A DNA stretch of 64,000 nt from assembly GCF_003347205.1 (NCBI RefSeq), contig NZ_QQBJ01000010.1, forward strand, positions 124,001 to 188,000, given 5' to 3'. Below, one piece after another: positions 37,525 to 48,598 of this stretch (its first letter is position 1; each line of letters begins with the position of its first letter). This stretch comes from Mycolicibacterium moriokaense. GTDB taxonomy: Bacteria > Actinomycetota > Actinomycetes > Mycobacteriales > Mycobacteriaceae. The notes beneath the pieces are model-generated. The model saw nothing but the letters and a program-made list of their open reading frames with translations, searched no databases and was not told the DNA's origin. A program made the translations under genes and the position numbers.

Positions 37525-37663
37525 GTGGCGGAGCGTATATGCGCGCGGCCCCGCCGATGTGAGTATCCGACTACGTCATTCGCGGGACTCCCCGCGGCGC
37601 AGGAGTTCTCCGAACGCCATCAACACCTGGTTGTTCGCGGGATGTGTCACAACCTCGCTCAGG

Positions 37664-38329
37664 CTAGAGCTTGCCGACCACGAAATTCGCTGCTTGGTCG
37701 GTCATTCCGTTCTTGTTGTACAAGGCGTGATTCGCGCCGTCACCCGTGCCTGAACAGACTGGGTCGTTGACGATGCACATGTCGATGGTCTTGTCCCGAT
37801 ACAACGGGCCGATCTCGACCGGCGGGGTGTCGATCGCCTCCATGAACTTCGGCGACGGCTTGCCGAACAGTGCGACCGCGGCGACGTGGCCGGCCACGTC
37901 GGGAGGCATCGGGTCGGGGACGTCGGCAAAAGTCGTGCCACTCGGTACGGCATCCGACGTCACGAAGCCGGCCACGGCCGCTCCCTGCGAGAAACCGCCG
38001 AGCACGATCTCGGTTTCGGGACAACCTGCCGCCGTCGCCTCGATGTGGTTGGCCGCATCGCGGATGCCTTGCAGGGCGGTCGGGAAGTCGGTGCTCGCCG
38101 GGTAGTTGACCGGATAGACCGACACCGATTTGCCCTTCGCCTGCGAGCGGACCGCATCGACGAACGACTGGCCGATCCCGCCGACGCCTGGCGGTTCGAA
38201 CGTGCCGCGGGCGAACACCAACTCGACGTCGGGGCACGGCGCGGCGGACACCGGCGGAATCGGTGTCGCCAGCAACGTCCCCGTCGCCGCGGCAGCACCA
38301 AGAAGACAAGTCAACGCGCGTGCGCTCAT
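37664..38329 (-). CDS. Secreted cutinase-family esterase
   Basis: 221 residues. Signal peptide with an Ala-rich core ending near SAAP (about 30). The alpha/beta cutinase domain has nucleophile GFSQG and a downstream Asp and His (NDPVCSGTGDGANHALY) completing the triad. Cys in APCPD, AGCPE and MCIVNDPVC fit the usual disulfides. Mycobacterial cutinase-like proteins hydrolyse lipids or esters at the cell envelope. ATG 38329 is taken (AGGTGG upstream). ATG 38338 would add three residues. Confidence 0.93.
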   Translation of the reverse strand: MSARALTCLLGAAAATGTLLATPIPPVSAAPCPDVELVFARGTFEPPGVGGIGQSFVDAVRSQAKGKSVSVYPVNYPASTDFPTALQGIRDAANHIEATAAGCPETEIVLGGFSQGAAVAGFVTSDAVPSGTTFADVPDPMPPDVAGHVAAVALFGKPSPKFMEAIDTPPVEIGPLYRDKTIDMCIVNDPVCSGTGDGANHALYNKNGMTDQAANFVVGKL

Positions 38330-38484
38330 TCTTTCCACCTATACACGTATTGCCTCGTCGGCCGCACCGGCGGCGCCCGCCGACCAGGTGGCCCATCTCG
38401 TCAACGGCCGGCGCGAAGATGGACCCGCCCGGATCCGGCGCGTGCGACAGGGGGCTGCCGGATACCCGGTCCCTGTGGATGAGA

Positions 38485-38516
38485 AAGCGGCGGCACCCAA
38501 AGGGACGCCGCCGCTT
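38485..38516 (-). terminator. Rho-independent terminator after lpqH
   Basis: Perfect 10-bp inverted repeat AAGCGGCGGC/GCCGCCGCTT around a 12-base loop that has its own CCC/GGG pairing. Read on the minus strand it lies 20 bases after the lpqH stop and is followed by TTTCTC. Confidence 0.75.
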
Positions 38517-38535
38517 CCGAACAATCGCAACCCGA

Positions 38536-39000
38536 CTACGGGCAGGAGACCTCGATCTCGAACGGCTTGTTCACCGGCTGCATCGGGTTCGCCATGTCGA
38601 TGCCGACCGCGTTGCCGGAGATCTTGTAGGTGCTGCCGTCCTTCTCGGCCTTGGCGTCACCCTGGCCGGCGTTCTCCTGGAACCCCAGCGTGACTCCGTT
38701 GACGTTGCCGAGGCCGACCGAATGAACAGTCGGGCTGTCGCCGGTGCTGACAACAGCGCCGATACCCGTCGTGGCGTCGCCGATCGCGATGTTGACGTTC
38801 TCGCCCATCGTGCTGCAGACAACAGTGCCTTGGACGGCCTGATCCTTGCCGTCGATCGTGACAGTGCTCTTGCCCTGCGCCGAGGCAGCCGAGGACGTTT
38901 CTCCGCTGGTCTCGGACTTCTTGTCCGACGAACAGCCTGACAGGCCGGCGATGACAATCGCCGCGCCGCCTAAGGCGGTCACGAACCCACGCTTCACCAC
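38536..39000 (-). CDS. lpqH: LpqH (19-kDa antigen) family lipoprotein
   Basis: 154 residues. Lipoprotein signal peptide with lipobox GLSGC (C23), Ser/Thr-rich linker, then the LpqH domain with [28 protein letters not shown] and [11 protein letters not shown], strongly like the mycobacterial 19-kDa antigen, a surface-exposed TLR2 agonist. Two Cys (VVCS and VSCP) probably form the known disulfide. GTG 39000 has AAGGAGA 3-5 bases upstream. In M. tuberculosis lpqH neighbours Rv3762c. Here it is 27 kb away. Confidence 0.93.
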   Translation of the reverse strand: MVKRGFVTALGGAAIVIAGLSGCSSDKKSETSGETSSAASAQGKSTVTIDGKDQAVQGTVVCSTMGENVNIAIGDATTGIGAVVSTGDSPTVHSVGLGNVNGVTLGFQENAGQGDAKAEKDGSTYKISGNAVGIDMANPMQPVNKPFEIEVSCP

Positions 39001-39120
39001 TGTTCTCCTTTGTTATCGCGGACCGTCACCATCGGCGGACCGTCCAAAAGAGTATGGGGGGCCGCCTACCTGCGGTCTCGGCTTTGCGAGAAATTTGCCT
39101 GTGCACCTGCTGCTGATTGA

Positions 39121-40365
<1,245 letters not shown>

Positions 40366-40372
40366 CCACGCT

Positions 40373-40393
40373 CTTATACTCACGTAGAATAAG
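40373..40393. promoter_or_regulatory. Promoter/operator of the cytochrome P450 gene
   Basis: CTTATACT-CACGT-AGAATAAG: 8-base arms with one mismatch, ending 3 bases before the P450 ATG. The right arm contains TAGAAT, a good -10, so the transcript is probably leaderless and a repressor on the palindrome would block it. Confidence 0.5.
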
Positions 40394-40396
40394 CCG

Positions 40397-41623
40397 ATGG
40401 GCGCCACCGCCACTCAGGCACAGGAACTCCTCGCGCTGTTGCTCGACCCCGCACACCGGGCCGACCCCTATCCCGCCTACGCGCAGGTCCGCGAGGCCGG
40501 CCCGCTTCGGCTGCCCGACTTCAACCTCACCGTCTTCGCCTCGTATCAGCACTGCGACGAGGTGCTGCGACACCCGTCCTCCGCCAGCGACTCGGCCAAA
40601 TCGACGGCCGCGCAGCGGCGCCGCGAGCACGCCGGTGACACGGCCGACTTCGGCGCGCCCAGCTTTCTGTTCCTGGATCCGCCCGACCACACCCGGCTGC
40701 GCAGGCTGGTCAGCAAGGCGTTCGCGCCCAAGGTGGTCAAGGCGCTGGAACCCGACATCGCCGCGCTGGTGACGTCGCTGCTCGACAGCGTCGACGAGAA
40801 GGGCAGCTTCGATGTCGTCGCCGACCTCGCCTATCCGCTGCCGGTGGCGGTGATCTGCCGGCTGCTGGGCGTTCCGCTGGCCGACGAGCCCGAGTTCAGC
40901 CGCGCCTCCGCGCTGGCCGCGCAGTCGCTGGACCCGTTCATGACATTCACCGGCGAGGCGTCGGAGAACCTGGACAGCCAACTGCGGGCAGGCCAATGGC
41001 TGCGCGCCTATCTGCGCGACCTGCTCGCGCGGCGCCGCGCCGATCCGGGCGAAGACCTGATGTCGGGTCTGATCCACGTCGAGGAGTCCGGCGACCAGCT
41101 GACCGAAGACGAGATCATCGCGACGTGCACGCTGCTGCTCGTCGCCGGCCACGAGACGACGGTGAACCTGATCGCGAACGCCACGTTGGCGATGCTGCGT
41201 CGGCCCGAACACTGGACGGCGCTGGCCGGTGACGCGTCGAAGGTCTCCGGGGTGATCGAGGAGACGCTGCGCTACGACCCGCCCGTGCAGTTGATGGGCC
41301 GAATCGCGAGCGACGACATGACAATCGGCGACAGCGACATCGCCAAGGGCGACACCATGATGCTGCTGCTGGCCGCGGCACACCGGGATCCGGCCGCCTT
41401 CGACCGCGCCGACGAGTTCCTCCCCGACCGAGAGTCCATCCGGCACTTGGGATTCGGCAAGGGGCCGCACTTCTGCCTCGGGGCGCCGCTGGCGCGACTG
41501 GAGGCAGGCATCGCTCTCTCCGCGGTGGCGGCGCGCTACCCACACGCCAGGCTCGGTGGCGAACCGCAGTACAAGAAGAACGTGACGCTGCGCGGAATGT
41601 CGGCGCTTGCGGTGGCGGTCTAG
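40397..41623 (+). CDS. Cytochrome P450
   Basis: 408 residues, soluble bacterial P450 monooxygenase. I-helix AGHETT (acid-alcohol pair), ETLRYDPPVQ for the K-helix ExxR, and heme-binding FGKGPHFCLGAPLA with the thiolate Cys. No ferredoxin or ferredoxin reductase adjoins it, so redox partners are supplied elsewhere. Substrate unknown. Begins 31 bases after tgt but has its own promoter-like palindrome. Confidence 0.95.
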   Translation: MGATATQAQELLALLLDPAHRADPYPAYAQVREAGPLRLPDFNLTVFASYQHCDEVLRHPSSASDSAKSTAAQRRREHAGDTADFGAPSFLFLDPPDHTRLRRLVSKAFAPKVVKALEPDIAALVTSLLDSVDEKGSFDVVADLAYPLPVAVICRLLGVPLADEPEFSRASALAAQSLDPFMTFTGEASENLDSQLRAGQWLRAYLRDLLARRRADPGEDLMSGLIHVEESGDQLTEDEIIATCTLLLVAGHETTVNLIANATLAMLRRPEHWTALAGDASKVSGVIEETLRYDPPVQLMGRIASDDMTIGDSDIAKGDTMMLLLAAAHRDPAAFDRADEFLPDRESIRHLGFGKGPHFCLGAPLARLEAGIALSAVAARYPHARLGGEPQYKKNVTLRGMSALAVAV

Positions 41624-41904
41624 AGTTCGACCTCCGTCAGCACTCGGGCTACCGGCGGGCCGACCAGCGCGGGTGCGCCGTTGGGTGAGGACCAGATCTG
41701 GCTGATCAGCATCTCGTGGAAACTGCTTGCGGCTTCGACGTTCTCGAAGCTCAGGTTGATCACGATGTAGTTCGGGTCGTCGTCGGGCTGGTAGACCTCG
41801 GTGCGGATGACACCTGCTGCCTCGCGGGCGGGCGTGAGTTTCCTGAAAGCGTCGAGCCACACAGCCAGTTCGCTGATCTCGTGCTCGATGTGCAGAACGG
41901 CCAT
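41620..41904 (-). CDS. Small ABM-like (dimeric alpha/beta barrel) protein
   Basis: 94 residues. The strand-helix pattern (AVLHIEHEISELAVWLDAF, GVIRTEVYQP, NYIVINLSFENVEAASSFHEML) fits the antibiotic-biosynthesis-monooxygenase/ferredoxin-like barrel group, but catalytic residues are not assignable. ATG 41904 has no ribosome site, probably leaderless, and is divergent from the methyltransferase with 28 bases between them. The longer frame upstream is a shadow. Overlaps the P450 stop by four bases. Confidence 0.72.
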   Translation of the reverse strand: MAVLHIEHEISELAVWLDAFRKLTPAREAAGVIRTEVYQPDDDPNYIVINLSFENVEAASSFHEMLISQIWSSPNGAPALVGPPVARVLTEVEL

Positions 41905-41932
41905 GGGAACAGTGTGGACTACCGTCGGGGGT

Positions 41933-42592
41933 ATGACTTCCACCTTGCACGATGCGCGAGTCGCCGCCACCCTGGGCCGGATGTTTGCCGAGGCCGACGC
42001 GCAGATGCCGATGCTTGGCGAGATGTTCAGCACCGGCGCGGTGCCCAAGGACGCCAGCGCGCAGCAGGCCGCCGACGCGCTCAGCGACTTCTACCTTCCG
42101 GTCACCCCGGAGGCTGGCAGGCTGCTCTACGCGCTGGTCCGGTCGTCGCGTCCGTCGACGGTGGTGGAGTTCGGCATGTCGCTCGGCATCTCCGCGATTC
42201 ACCTGGCGTCGGCGGTTCGTGACAACGGCGAGGGCCGCGTGGTGACCACCGAACTCAACTCCAAGAAGGTCGCCGTCGCCTCCGGAAACTTTGCCGACGC
42301 GGGGCTCGACGACCTGATCACCGTGCTGCCCGGGGACGCGCTACAGACCCTGGCGTCGATCGACGGGCCGGTGCAGTTTGTGCTTCTCGACGGCTGGAAG
42401 GACCTCTATGTCCAGGTGCTGCAGCTACTCGAGCCGCGGCTGACGCCGGGCGCGCTGGTCGTCGCCGACAACACGTCGATGGAGGGCTTGGCGCCCTACC
42501 TGGACTACATGCGCGATCCGGCCAACGGGTATGTCAGCGTGCACTTCCCGGTCCGGGATTCCGACAGCATGGAGATCTCCTGCCGGACGTGA
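41933..42592 (+). CDS. SAM-dependent O-methyltransferase family protein
   Basis: 219 residues. Class I methyltransferase of the catechol O-methyltransferase-like family. SAM motif VVEFGMSLGISAIHLA, acidic TTELN at the end of strand 2, LLDGWKDLY with the metal-site Asp, and LVVADNTSMEG. Metal-dependent O-methyl transfer to a phenolic substrate is the family activity, and the actual acceptor is unknown. Stop abuts the convergent amine oxidase gene (ends at 42592/42593). Confidence 0.9.
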   Translation: MTSTLHDARVAATLGRMFAEADAQMPMLGEMFSTGAVPKDASAQQAADALSDFYLPVTPEAGRLLYALVRSSRPSTVVEFGMSLGISAIHLASAVRDNGEGRVVTTELNSKKVAVASGNFADAGLDDLITVLPGDALQTLASIDGPVQFVLLDGWKDLYVQVLQLLEPRLTPGALVVADNTSMEGLAPYLDYMRDPANGYVSVHFPVRDSDSMEISCRT

Positions 42593-43966
42593 TCACCTCA
42601 CCAGTGCGGCGATGACTTCGCGCGCCGCCCGCTCACCGGCATCGACCGCACCCTCCATGTAGGCGCTCCACTGCGTCGCGGTGTCGGTGGACGCCCAGTG
42701 GATCGGGCCGATCGGCACCGTGAGGGCGGACCCGTACTTCGTCCAGACATGCGGGCCGTGGTTGGCGTTGTAGCAGCCGCGCGTCCACTGCCGGTCCGAC
42801 CATTCGCCGTCGACGTAATACTCAGGGCGCGCTGCCTTCTGGCCGTAATGCCGTACCAGCTCGGCCGTCATCGCCGCCCGACGCTCGGGCTGCGGCCACC
42901 TGCCGACGGTGCGCGCCTCGTCGCCCTCCAGGAACAGCAGGATCACGCCGTGGTCTTCGCCTGGGATGCAGGTGTCGTTGGACATCCGCGCCGGGCCGAC
43001 GTCGGAGATCAGCTGGCCGTTGAAACCGTCAGCGCGCCAGAAGGGTTCGTCGTAGATGAAGAACGCCTTCATTGCCGAGCCGTTGGGAAGCCGCTGGGTC
43101 AGCTGGTCGCGGACTCCGGAAAGCGGTGGGTCGTAGGAGATTCGGCCCGCAAGCGTCGGTGAGATGGCGACGATCACGCGGCGGCCGCGCGCCACCAGTC
43201 CGCCGCGGCAGTGCACGGCGACGCTGTCGGCGGTGTGTTCGATCAGCAGCACCGGTGCGTTCATCACGATGTGGTCGGAGATCAGCGCGGCCAACCGTTT
43301 CGGGATCTCGCCGGTGCCGCCGACGAACCGCGTGGTCTGGGCGCCGCCCTCGGACTCCGCGTAGAGTTCCGAGCCCACCCCGCAGGTCTGGATGGTGAAC
43401 AGCAGATGCAGGAACGACACTTCGGCGGTGGGCACCGCCAGGATGCCGACGGTGCAGATCTCGAGCAGGTTGCGCGCGACGACCGAAAGCCCCTGCGCGT
43501 CGTACCACGCCCCGGCGGTGATCCCGTCCCACTCGGCGGCGCGCGGCGCCCGCCAGGGCGCCTCGACGGGAACCTCGGCGGCCAGCACGTCGAGGCGGCG
43601 CAGCACCAGCTCCAGTTCCTTCAGCTCCGACGCGAACCGGGCATGAAACTCATTCTCCCGCAACACACCTGAGTCGGCGAGCTCATAGGATGTCTCGCCC
43701 TCGTCGTACTGCGGGTAGGTCGCCACACCGAGTTCGGCAGCCAACCGGAACATCCGGTGGTGGGTGTCGCCGATCCACTGCGCGCCGAGTTCGACCGGCA
43801 GCCCCGGGATGACCTCCTCGGTCAGGACCCGGCCGCCGACCCGCTCGTCGGCCTCCAACACCAGCGGCGTCAGCCCGGCCTCGAGTACCGTGCGGGCGGC
43901 GATCATCCCCGAGATGCCGGCTCCGACGACGATGACGTCCGCTTCGTGGCGTTTCGACGCTGCCAT
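42593..43966 (-). CDS. Flavin monoamine oxidase family protein
   Basis: 457 residues, FAD-dependent amine oxidase. N-terminal VVGAGISG dinucleotide motif (about 12-19), EADERVGGR, PVELGAQWIG, and a C-terminal FAD contact around IHWASTDTATQWSAYMEGAV. Oxidises primary or polyamines to aldehydes with H2O2. Start at 43966 is favoured because GGAAGGG lies about 8 bases upstream. ATG 43987 would swallow it. Divergent from the CoA-transferase gene. Confidence 0.93.
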   Translation of the reverse strand: MAASKRHEADVIVVGAGISGMIAARTVLEAGLTPLVLEADERVGGRVLTEEVIPGLPVELGAQWIGDTHHRMFRLAAELGVATYPQYDEGETSYELADSGVLRENEFHARFASELKELELVLRRLDVLAAEVPVEAPWRAPRAAEWDGITAGAWYDAQGLSVVARNLLEICTVGILAVPTAEVSFLHLLFTIQTCGVGSELYAESEGGAQTTRFVGGTGEIPKRLAALISDHIVMNAPVLLIEHTADSVAVHCRGGLVARGRRVIVAISPTLAGRISYDPPLSGVRDQLTQRLPNGSAMKAFFIYDEPFWRADGFNGQLISDVGPARMSNDTCIPGEDHGVILLFLEGDEARTVGRWPQPERRAAMTAELVRHYGQKAARPEYYVDGEWSDRQWTRGCYNANHGPHVWTKYGSALTVPIGPIHWASTDTATQWSAYMEGAVDAGERAAREVIAALVR

Positions 43967-44017
43967 GGTGCACACCCTTCCACTCATGGCGGCGTGGGCA
44001 CGTAGGATTTGCCCGCA

Positions 44018-45340
44018 ATGCCACCCGAACTCGCCGCAGAGGAGGCCGCCGCCCGGCTGGAGGCCGCCGACACCCTCGGCATGCCGCTGGGACCCGGCCA
44101 GCCGCCCGCCTTCCTTCGCGCGCTCGGTGACCGCGAGGACTGGACGGATCTGCGCGTCTACGGCGCACTGCTGGCGGTCGGCACCGAATTGTTCTCCCGC
44201 AAAGGCGTGCAGTACCTGTCGGGCTTCTACGGTCCGCTGGAACGCGCGCTGCGCGATGCGGGCGCCGACATCGAGTTCGCCCCCGCGGACTTCCGCCGGT
44301 TCGGTCCGCTGCTACAGGCCCAGGCCCCGCGCGTGATGACGACGGTCGCGACGCCGCCCGACTCCGACGGGTGGTGCTCGCTGTCGCTGCATGCCGGCGG
44401 CACGATCGACGAGTTGCACCGTGCCGGAGCCGATCCCGACCGGCTGCTCGTCGTCGAGGTATCCGAGGCCTACCCGCGGACCTTCGGACTCGGCGAACGC
44501 CACCGGCACGCGCTGCACGTCGACGAGATCGACGTGCTCGTGCGCTCCACCGACGGGCCGACGGCACTGCCGGGAGGTGAGGGGCCGCCCAGCGACGTCG
44601 ACAAGGCGATCGCCGGGCACGCCGTCGAGTTCATCCCGCCCGGCGCGACGCTGCAGACGGGCATCGGCTCGATTCCCAGCCAGATCGCCACGCTGTTGGC
44701 CGACGGCGACGGCGGCGGCTACGGGTTGCACAGCGAGATGTTCACCGACGGCTGCATGAAGCTGCACCGCGCGGGCAGGGTCTCCAACGCCGGCAAGGGC
44801 CAGTACGACGGGGTGAGCGTGACGACGTTCGCGTTCGGTTCGCCCGAGCTCTACGAGTGGCTGGACGGCAACACCGACGTCGCTTTCCTGCCCGTCGACA
44901 TCGTCAACGCGCCGGATGTGATCGCCGGCAACAGTGAGATGGTGACCATCAACGGCGCTCTCGCGCTGGACATCCACGGCCAGGTCGTGGCCGACACCAT
45001 CGCGGGCGGCCAGTTCAGCGGCATCGGCGGCGCCGAGGACTTCGTGGCAGGCGCCGGCCTCGAGCTGTCGGACCGGTCGTTGATCTGTTTGCCGTCGACC
45101 TTCACCGACGACGGCGAGCTGCGGTCGCGCATCGTGCCCTGGTTCGGGCCGGGCGCCGTGATCACCACGCCGCGCCACCAGGTCGACGTGATCGTCACCG
45201 AATACGGCGCCGCGCAGCTGGAGGGCAAGACGGTCCGGGAACGCGGTGAAGCGCTCGCGGCGATCGCGCACCCGCAGTTCCGCGACGAGTTGCTCGCCGC
45301 CGCCGAGCGCGCGACGAAGGGCCGCTCGCCGGTCGACTGA
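44018..45340 (+). CDS. Acetyl-CoA hydrolase/CoA-transferase family protein
   Basis: 440 residues, family I CoA-transferase fold in two halves. The catalytic Glu is in LHSEMF, preceded by the GIGSIPSQIA loop. The QFSGIGGAEDFVAGA segment is typical of 4-hydroxybutyrate/acetyl-CoA transferases. TAGGAT at 44002-44007 places the transcript start at or near the ATG (leaderless). Could be hydrolase or transferase, and the acyl group is unknown. Confidence 0.92.
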   Translation: MPPELAAEEAAARLEAADTLGMPLGPGQPPAFLRALGDREDWTDLRVYGALLAVGTELFSRKGVQYLSGFYGPLERALRDAGADIEFAPADFRRFGPLLQAQAPRVMTTVATPPDSDGWCSLSLHAGGTIDELHRAGADPDRLLVVEVSEAYPRTFGLGERHRHALHVDEIDVLVRSTDGPTALPGGEGPPSDVDKAIAGHAVEFIPPGATLQTGIGSIPSQIATLLADGDGGGYGLHSEMFTDGCMKLHRAGRVSNAGKGQYDGVSVTTFAFGSPELYEWLDGNTDVAFLPVDIVNAPDVIAGNSEMVTINGALALDIHGQVVADTIAGGQFSGIGGAEDFVAGAGLELSDRSLICLPSTFTDDGELRSRIVPWFGPGAVITTPRHQVDVIVTEYGAAQLEGKTVRERGEALAAIAHPQFRDELLAAAERATKGRSPVD

Positions 45341-45343
45341 CGC

Positions 45344-46222
45344 CTACGGCGGGTAGATCCACGGCTCGCGCGGCAGGGCCGCCGGATCGAACTGCGCCAA
45401 CATCGCGTCCAGCGTCGTCGCGCCGAACCCCAGCGACGCCGCGATCTGCTCGAGCGCTCGGGGCATCCCGATCTCGGCGAGCGTCACCGCGCCGTCGCGT
45501 TTGGCCAGCCGCGCGCCGTCGGCGTTGAGCACCAGCGCGACGTGTGCGTACGTCGGCTCCGGATGGCCGAGCAGCGCGGCGAGATACGCCTGGCGGGGCG
45601 ACGAGGCCAACAGGTCGTCGCCGCGCACCACCTGATCGACGCCCTGCGCGGCATCGTCGACGACGACGGCGAGGTTGTAGGCGGTGACCCCGTCGCCGCG
45701 ACGCACCACGAAGTCGTCGACGACCCCGGTGTAGTCGCCGTGCAGCACGTCGTGCACCGTGTGGGTGCCGACATCGGTGCGCAGCCGAAGCGCGGGCGGC
45801 CGCCCGCTCGCCCGGCGTCGGGCCTCGCGCTCGGCGTCGGTCAGGTTGCGACAGGTGCCCGGATAGGCGCCCTGCGGCGCGTGCGGTGCGCGCGGCGCCT
45901 GCTGGATGTCCTTTCTGCTGCAATAACATTCGTAGAGCAGGCCGCGCCGGGCCAGCGCGTCGACCGCGCCGTCGTAGCGCTGCGGATGCTGTGTCTGCCA
46001 CTCGGCGGGCTCGTCCCACGTCAGGCCGATGGCCGCCAGGTCGTCGAGTTGGCGGGTGGCGATGTCGGCGTGCGTGCGGTCGTCCAGGTCGTCGACGCGC
46101 ATGAGAAACCGTCGACTCGTGGAGCGGGCGAACAGCCAGGCGAGCACCGCGGTGCGCAGGTTGCCGATGTGCAGGTCGGCCGACGGGCTCGGCGCGAATC
46201 TGCCTGCGCCGATGGGCGTCAC
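45344..46222 (-). CDS. gluQ: Glutamyl-Q tRNA(Asp) synthetase
   Basis: 292 residues, length of GluQRS: a GluRS catalytic domain without the anticodon-binding domain. [13 protein letters not shown] holds the HIGH box, a zinc knuckle is visible (CYC and YPGTC), and the KMSKS equivalent reads LAKRDG. Attaches glutamate to queuosine at position 34 of tRNA-Asp. tgt at 39130 makes the required Q34. GTG start at 46222 overlaps the aminotransferase stop by four bases. Confidence 0.93.
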   Translation of the reverse strand: MTPIGAGRFAPSPSADLHIGNLRTAVLAWLFARSTSRRFLMRVDDLDDRTHADIATRQLDDLAAIGLTWDEPAEWQTQHPQRYDGAVDALARRGLLYECYCSRKDIQQAPRAPHAPQGAYPGTCRNLTDAEREARRRASGRPPALRLRTDVGTHTVHDVLHGDYTGVVDDFVVRRGDGVTAYNLAVVVDDAAQGVDQVVRGDDLLASSPRQAYLAALLGHPEPTYAHVALVLNADGARLAKRDGAVTLAEIGMPRALEQIAASLGFGATTLDAMLAQFDPAALPREPWIYPP

Positions 46223-47520
46223 GCGGCCAGGGCCTGCGTCAGCGCGTCGCAGAACCAGTCCACGTCGGACATCGAGAACACCAGCGGCGGACGGATCTTG
46301 AGCACGTTGCCGTCATGCCCGCACACCGAGATCAGCACCTGGCGTTCACGCATCGCGTTGACGAATCGCCGGGCGCCCGCCCGGTCCGGCTCTTTGGTCC
46401 GCGCACCGGTGACGATCTCGACGCCGATGTAGAGGCCTGCGCCGCGGACGTCGCCGATCCGCGCGTCGTCGATGGCGGTCAACTCGGCCAGCAGCGCGTC
46501 ACCCACCGTCGCGGCGTTGGCCATCAGCCCCTCGTCTTCGATCACGTCGAGCACCGCCGACGCGGCGGCCATCGACACCGGGTTGCCGCCGAAGGTGTTG
46601 AAGTAGGGCACGCCGACAGCGAAGGGTTCCAGTACATCTGCCCTGGCCGCCATCGCGGCCACCGGTATCCCGTTGCCCATCGGCTTGCCCATGGTCACCA
46701 GATCGGGCGCCACGCCGTGGCGGTCGAAACCCCACATCGACGCACCCGTCCTGGCGAACCCCGGCTGCACCTCGTCGGCGATGAAGACGCCGCCGCGGCG
46801 ACGCGCCTCGGCGACCGCGGGCCCGAGCACCGACGGGTCGGCGTAGATGCCGTCGGACGAGAAGATGGAGTCCACGATCAGGCAACTCAGGCCGTAGCCG
46901 GCCGCGGCGAGGTCGTCGGCCGCGCGCGCGACGTCGGCCGCGAACCGGGACGCCAGTTGGTCGGCCGGCTCGCGGTAGGTGTCCGGCGGCGCGACGATGC
47001 GCACGTTCGGGCCGACGGACGTCGCGCCACCCAGTGACGGCGAGATGGCCGTCACCAGAGCGGTGTTGCCGTGGTAGGCGTCGCGGGTGATGACGATACC
47101 CGTTGCGCCGGTGTACATTTCGGCTACCCGAAGCGCCAGGTCGTTGGCCTCAGAGCCGGTGCACGCGTACATCAGCTGGTTCACCTGCGCCGGCATGGTC
47201 GCCAACAGCCGCTCGGAGTAGTCGACGATGCCGCGGTGCAGGTAGCGGGTATGGGTGTTCAGCGTCGCCATCTGCCTGCTGACCGCGTCGACCACATGCG
47301 GGTGGCAGTGCCCGACACTGGCCACGTTGTTGTACGCGTCCAGGTAGCGCACACCGTCGGCGTCGAAGAGGTGGCTGCCCACGCCGCGGACCAGATGCAC
47401 CGGCCGCTCGTAGAACAGCCGGTAGGCGGGCCCGAGCACCCGCTGCCTGCCTGCGATCAGCGGGTCCGCGGGCCCGTCGGGCACATAGCTGTTGGAGTCC
47501 ATGATGTTGGAGAAGCTCAC
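46219..47520 (-). CDS. Class III PLP aminotransferase/phospho-lyase family protein
   Basis: 433 residues, PLP fold type I. ACTGSEAN phosphate-binding loop, [13 protein letters not shown] with the cofactor Asp, and lysine in TMGKPMGNG. The segment [12 protein letters not shown] near the N-terminus is typical of the AGXT2L/phospho-lyase-like branch, whose members work with APH-type kinases. Such a kinase is divergently encoded 67 bases away. GTG 47520 is preferred (GGAGGAA then 6 bases). TTG 47571 would add 17 residues. Substrate inferred only. Confidence 0.9.
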   Translation of the reverse strand: MSFSNIMDSNSYVPDGPADPLIAGRQRVLGPAYRLFYERPVHLVRGVGSHLFDADGVRYLDAYNNVASVGHCHPHVVDAVSRQMATLNTHTRYLHRGIVDYSERLLATMPAQVNQLMYACTGSEANDLALRVAEMYTGATGIVITRDAYHGNTALVTAISPSLGGATSVGPNVRIVAPPDTYREPADQLASRFAADVARAADDLAAAGYGLSCLIVDSIFSSDGIYADPSVLGPAVAEARRRGGVFIADEVQPGFARTGASMWGFDRHGVAPDLVTMGKPMGNGIPVAAMAARADVLEPFAVGVPYFNTFGGNPVSMAAASAVLDVIEDEGLMANAATVGDALLAELTAIDDARIGDVRGAGLYIGVEIVTGARTKEPDRAGARRFVNAMRERQVLISVCGHDGNVLKIRPPLVFSMSDVDWFCDALTQALAA

Positions 47521-47587
47521 GACCATTTCCTCCGGCATTGCGGGCGGTTGAGGCCAGTCTGCTTCATTCAACGGCGTAGGTCACACT

Positions 47588-48598
47588 GTGGGAGTGTCAG
47601 GACTGCCTCCCGACCACGACCTGTATGCGCGCGCCGCGCTGCCGTCCTACGGCCGCGATCAAGACGCGCCGCTGCGGCTGCTCAGCCTCTCCGAGAACGC
47701 CACCTACCTGGTCGACGACGCCGACCCGATCGTGCTGCGGGTGCACCGCGCCGACTATCACTCGCTGCAGGCCATCCGGTCCGAACTGGCCTGGATGGCG
47801 GCGCTTCGCGAACAGACCGATGTGGTGACCCCGCAGTTGATCCCGGCTCGCGACGGCAGCGAGGTGGTCACCGCTGTGATCAACTCCCATCCGCTCAACG
47901 TCGACGCGGTGACGTTCGTCGCCGGGTGCACGGCCGAGGAGCGGCCCGAGGCCGTTGGCTTCGACCAACTCGGCCACATCACCGCTGTCATGCACGACCA
48001 CGTCGAAGGCTGGGCGGCGCCGGAGTACTTCACCCGCTTCTCGTGGGACGTCGACTCCATGATCGGCCCGCTGGGGCGGTGGGGGAACTGGCGCGACGCC
48101 CCGGGCCTGACCGCTGCCGACAAGGCGGTGCTGGAAAGGGCCGCCACGCAACTGCAGCGTCGGCTGGCCGAGTTCGGTTCCACGCCAGACCGTTTCGGCC
48201 TGATACACGCCGACCTGCGGATGGCCAACCTGATGATCGACCCGAACGTCCGATCGGGCCCCATCACCGTCATCGACTTCGACGACTGCGGCTGGTCGTG
48301 GCATCTGGCCGACCTCGGCGCCGTGGTGTCGTTCATCGAGGACACCCCGGCGGCGGAGAGCATGATCGCGGGCTGGCTGGCCGGCTACCGCGCGCGCCGC
48401 GACCTACCCGCCGAGCACCTGGCGATGATCCCGACGTTCGTGCTGCTGCGCCGCCTGCAACTCACCGCGTGGGTGGCGTCGCACGCGCACGCCGACAGCG
48501 CCATCGAGTTCGCCGACGGGTTCGCCGAGGGCACCGCGCGGCTGGCCGACCGCTACCTGTCCGACGCGGACTGGCTGCGCGACGCCGTTCACACGTAG
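47588..48598 (+). CDS. APH-fold small-molecule kinase
   Basis: 336 residues, aminoglycoside/choline/hydroxylysine kinase superfamily. ENATYLV nucleotide loop, VLRVHR with the ATP lysine replaced by Arg/His context, catalytic loop HADLRMANLM and metal-binding IDFDDCG. Divergent from the class III PLP enzyme. In other organisms this kinase type phosphorylates hydroxylysine or ethanolamine before a PLP phospho-lyase removes phosphate. GTG start at 47588. Confidence 0.87.
   Translation: MGVSGLPPDHDLYARAALPSYGRDQDAPLRLLSLSENATYLVDDADPIVLRVHRADYHSLQAIRSELAWMAALREQTDVVTPQLIPARDGSEVVTAVINSHPLNVDAVTFVAGCTAEERPEAVGFDQLGHITAVMHDHVEGWAAPEYFTRFSWDVDSMIGPLGRWGNWRDAPGLTAADKAVLERAATQLQRRLAEFGSTPDRFGLIHADLRMANLMIDPNVRSGPITVIDFDDCGWSWHLADLGAVVSFIEDTPAAESMIAGWLAGYRARRDLPAEHLAMIPTFVLLRRLQLTAWVASHAHADSAIEFADGFAEGTARLADRYLSDADWLRDAVHT

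Noticed and set aside
37525-37663. Possible small gene between the hypothetical protein and the cutinase
   Set aside because: No frame with a start, ribosome site and convincing composition.
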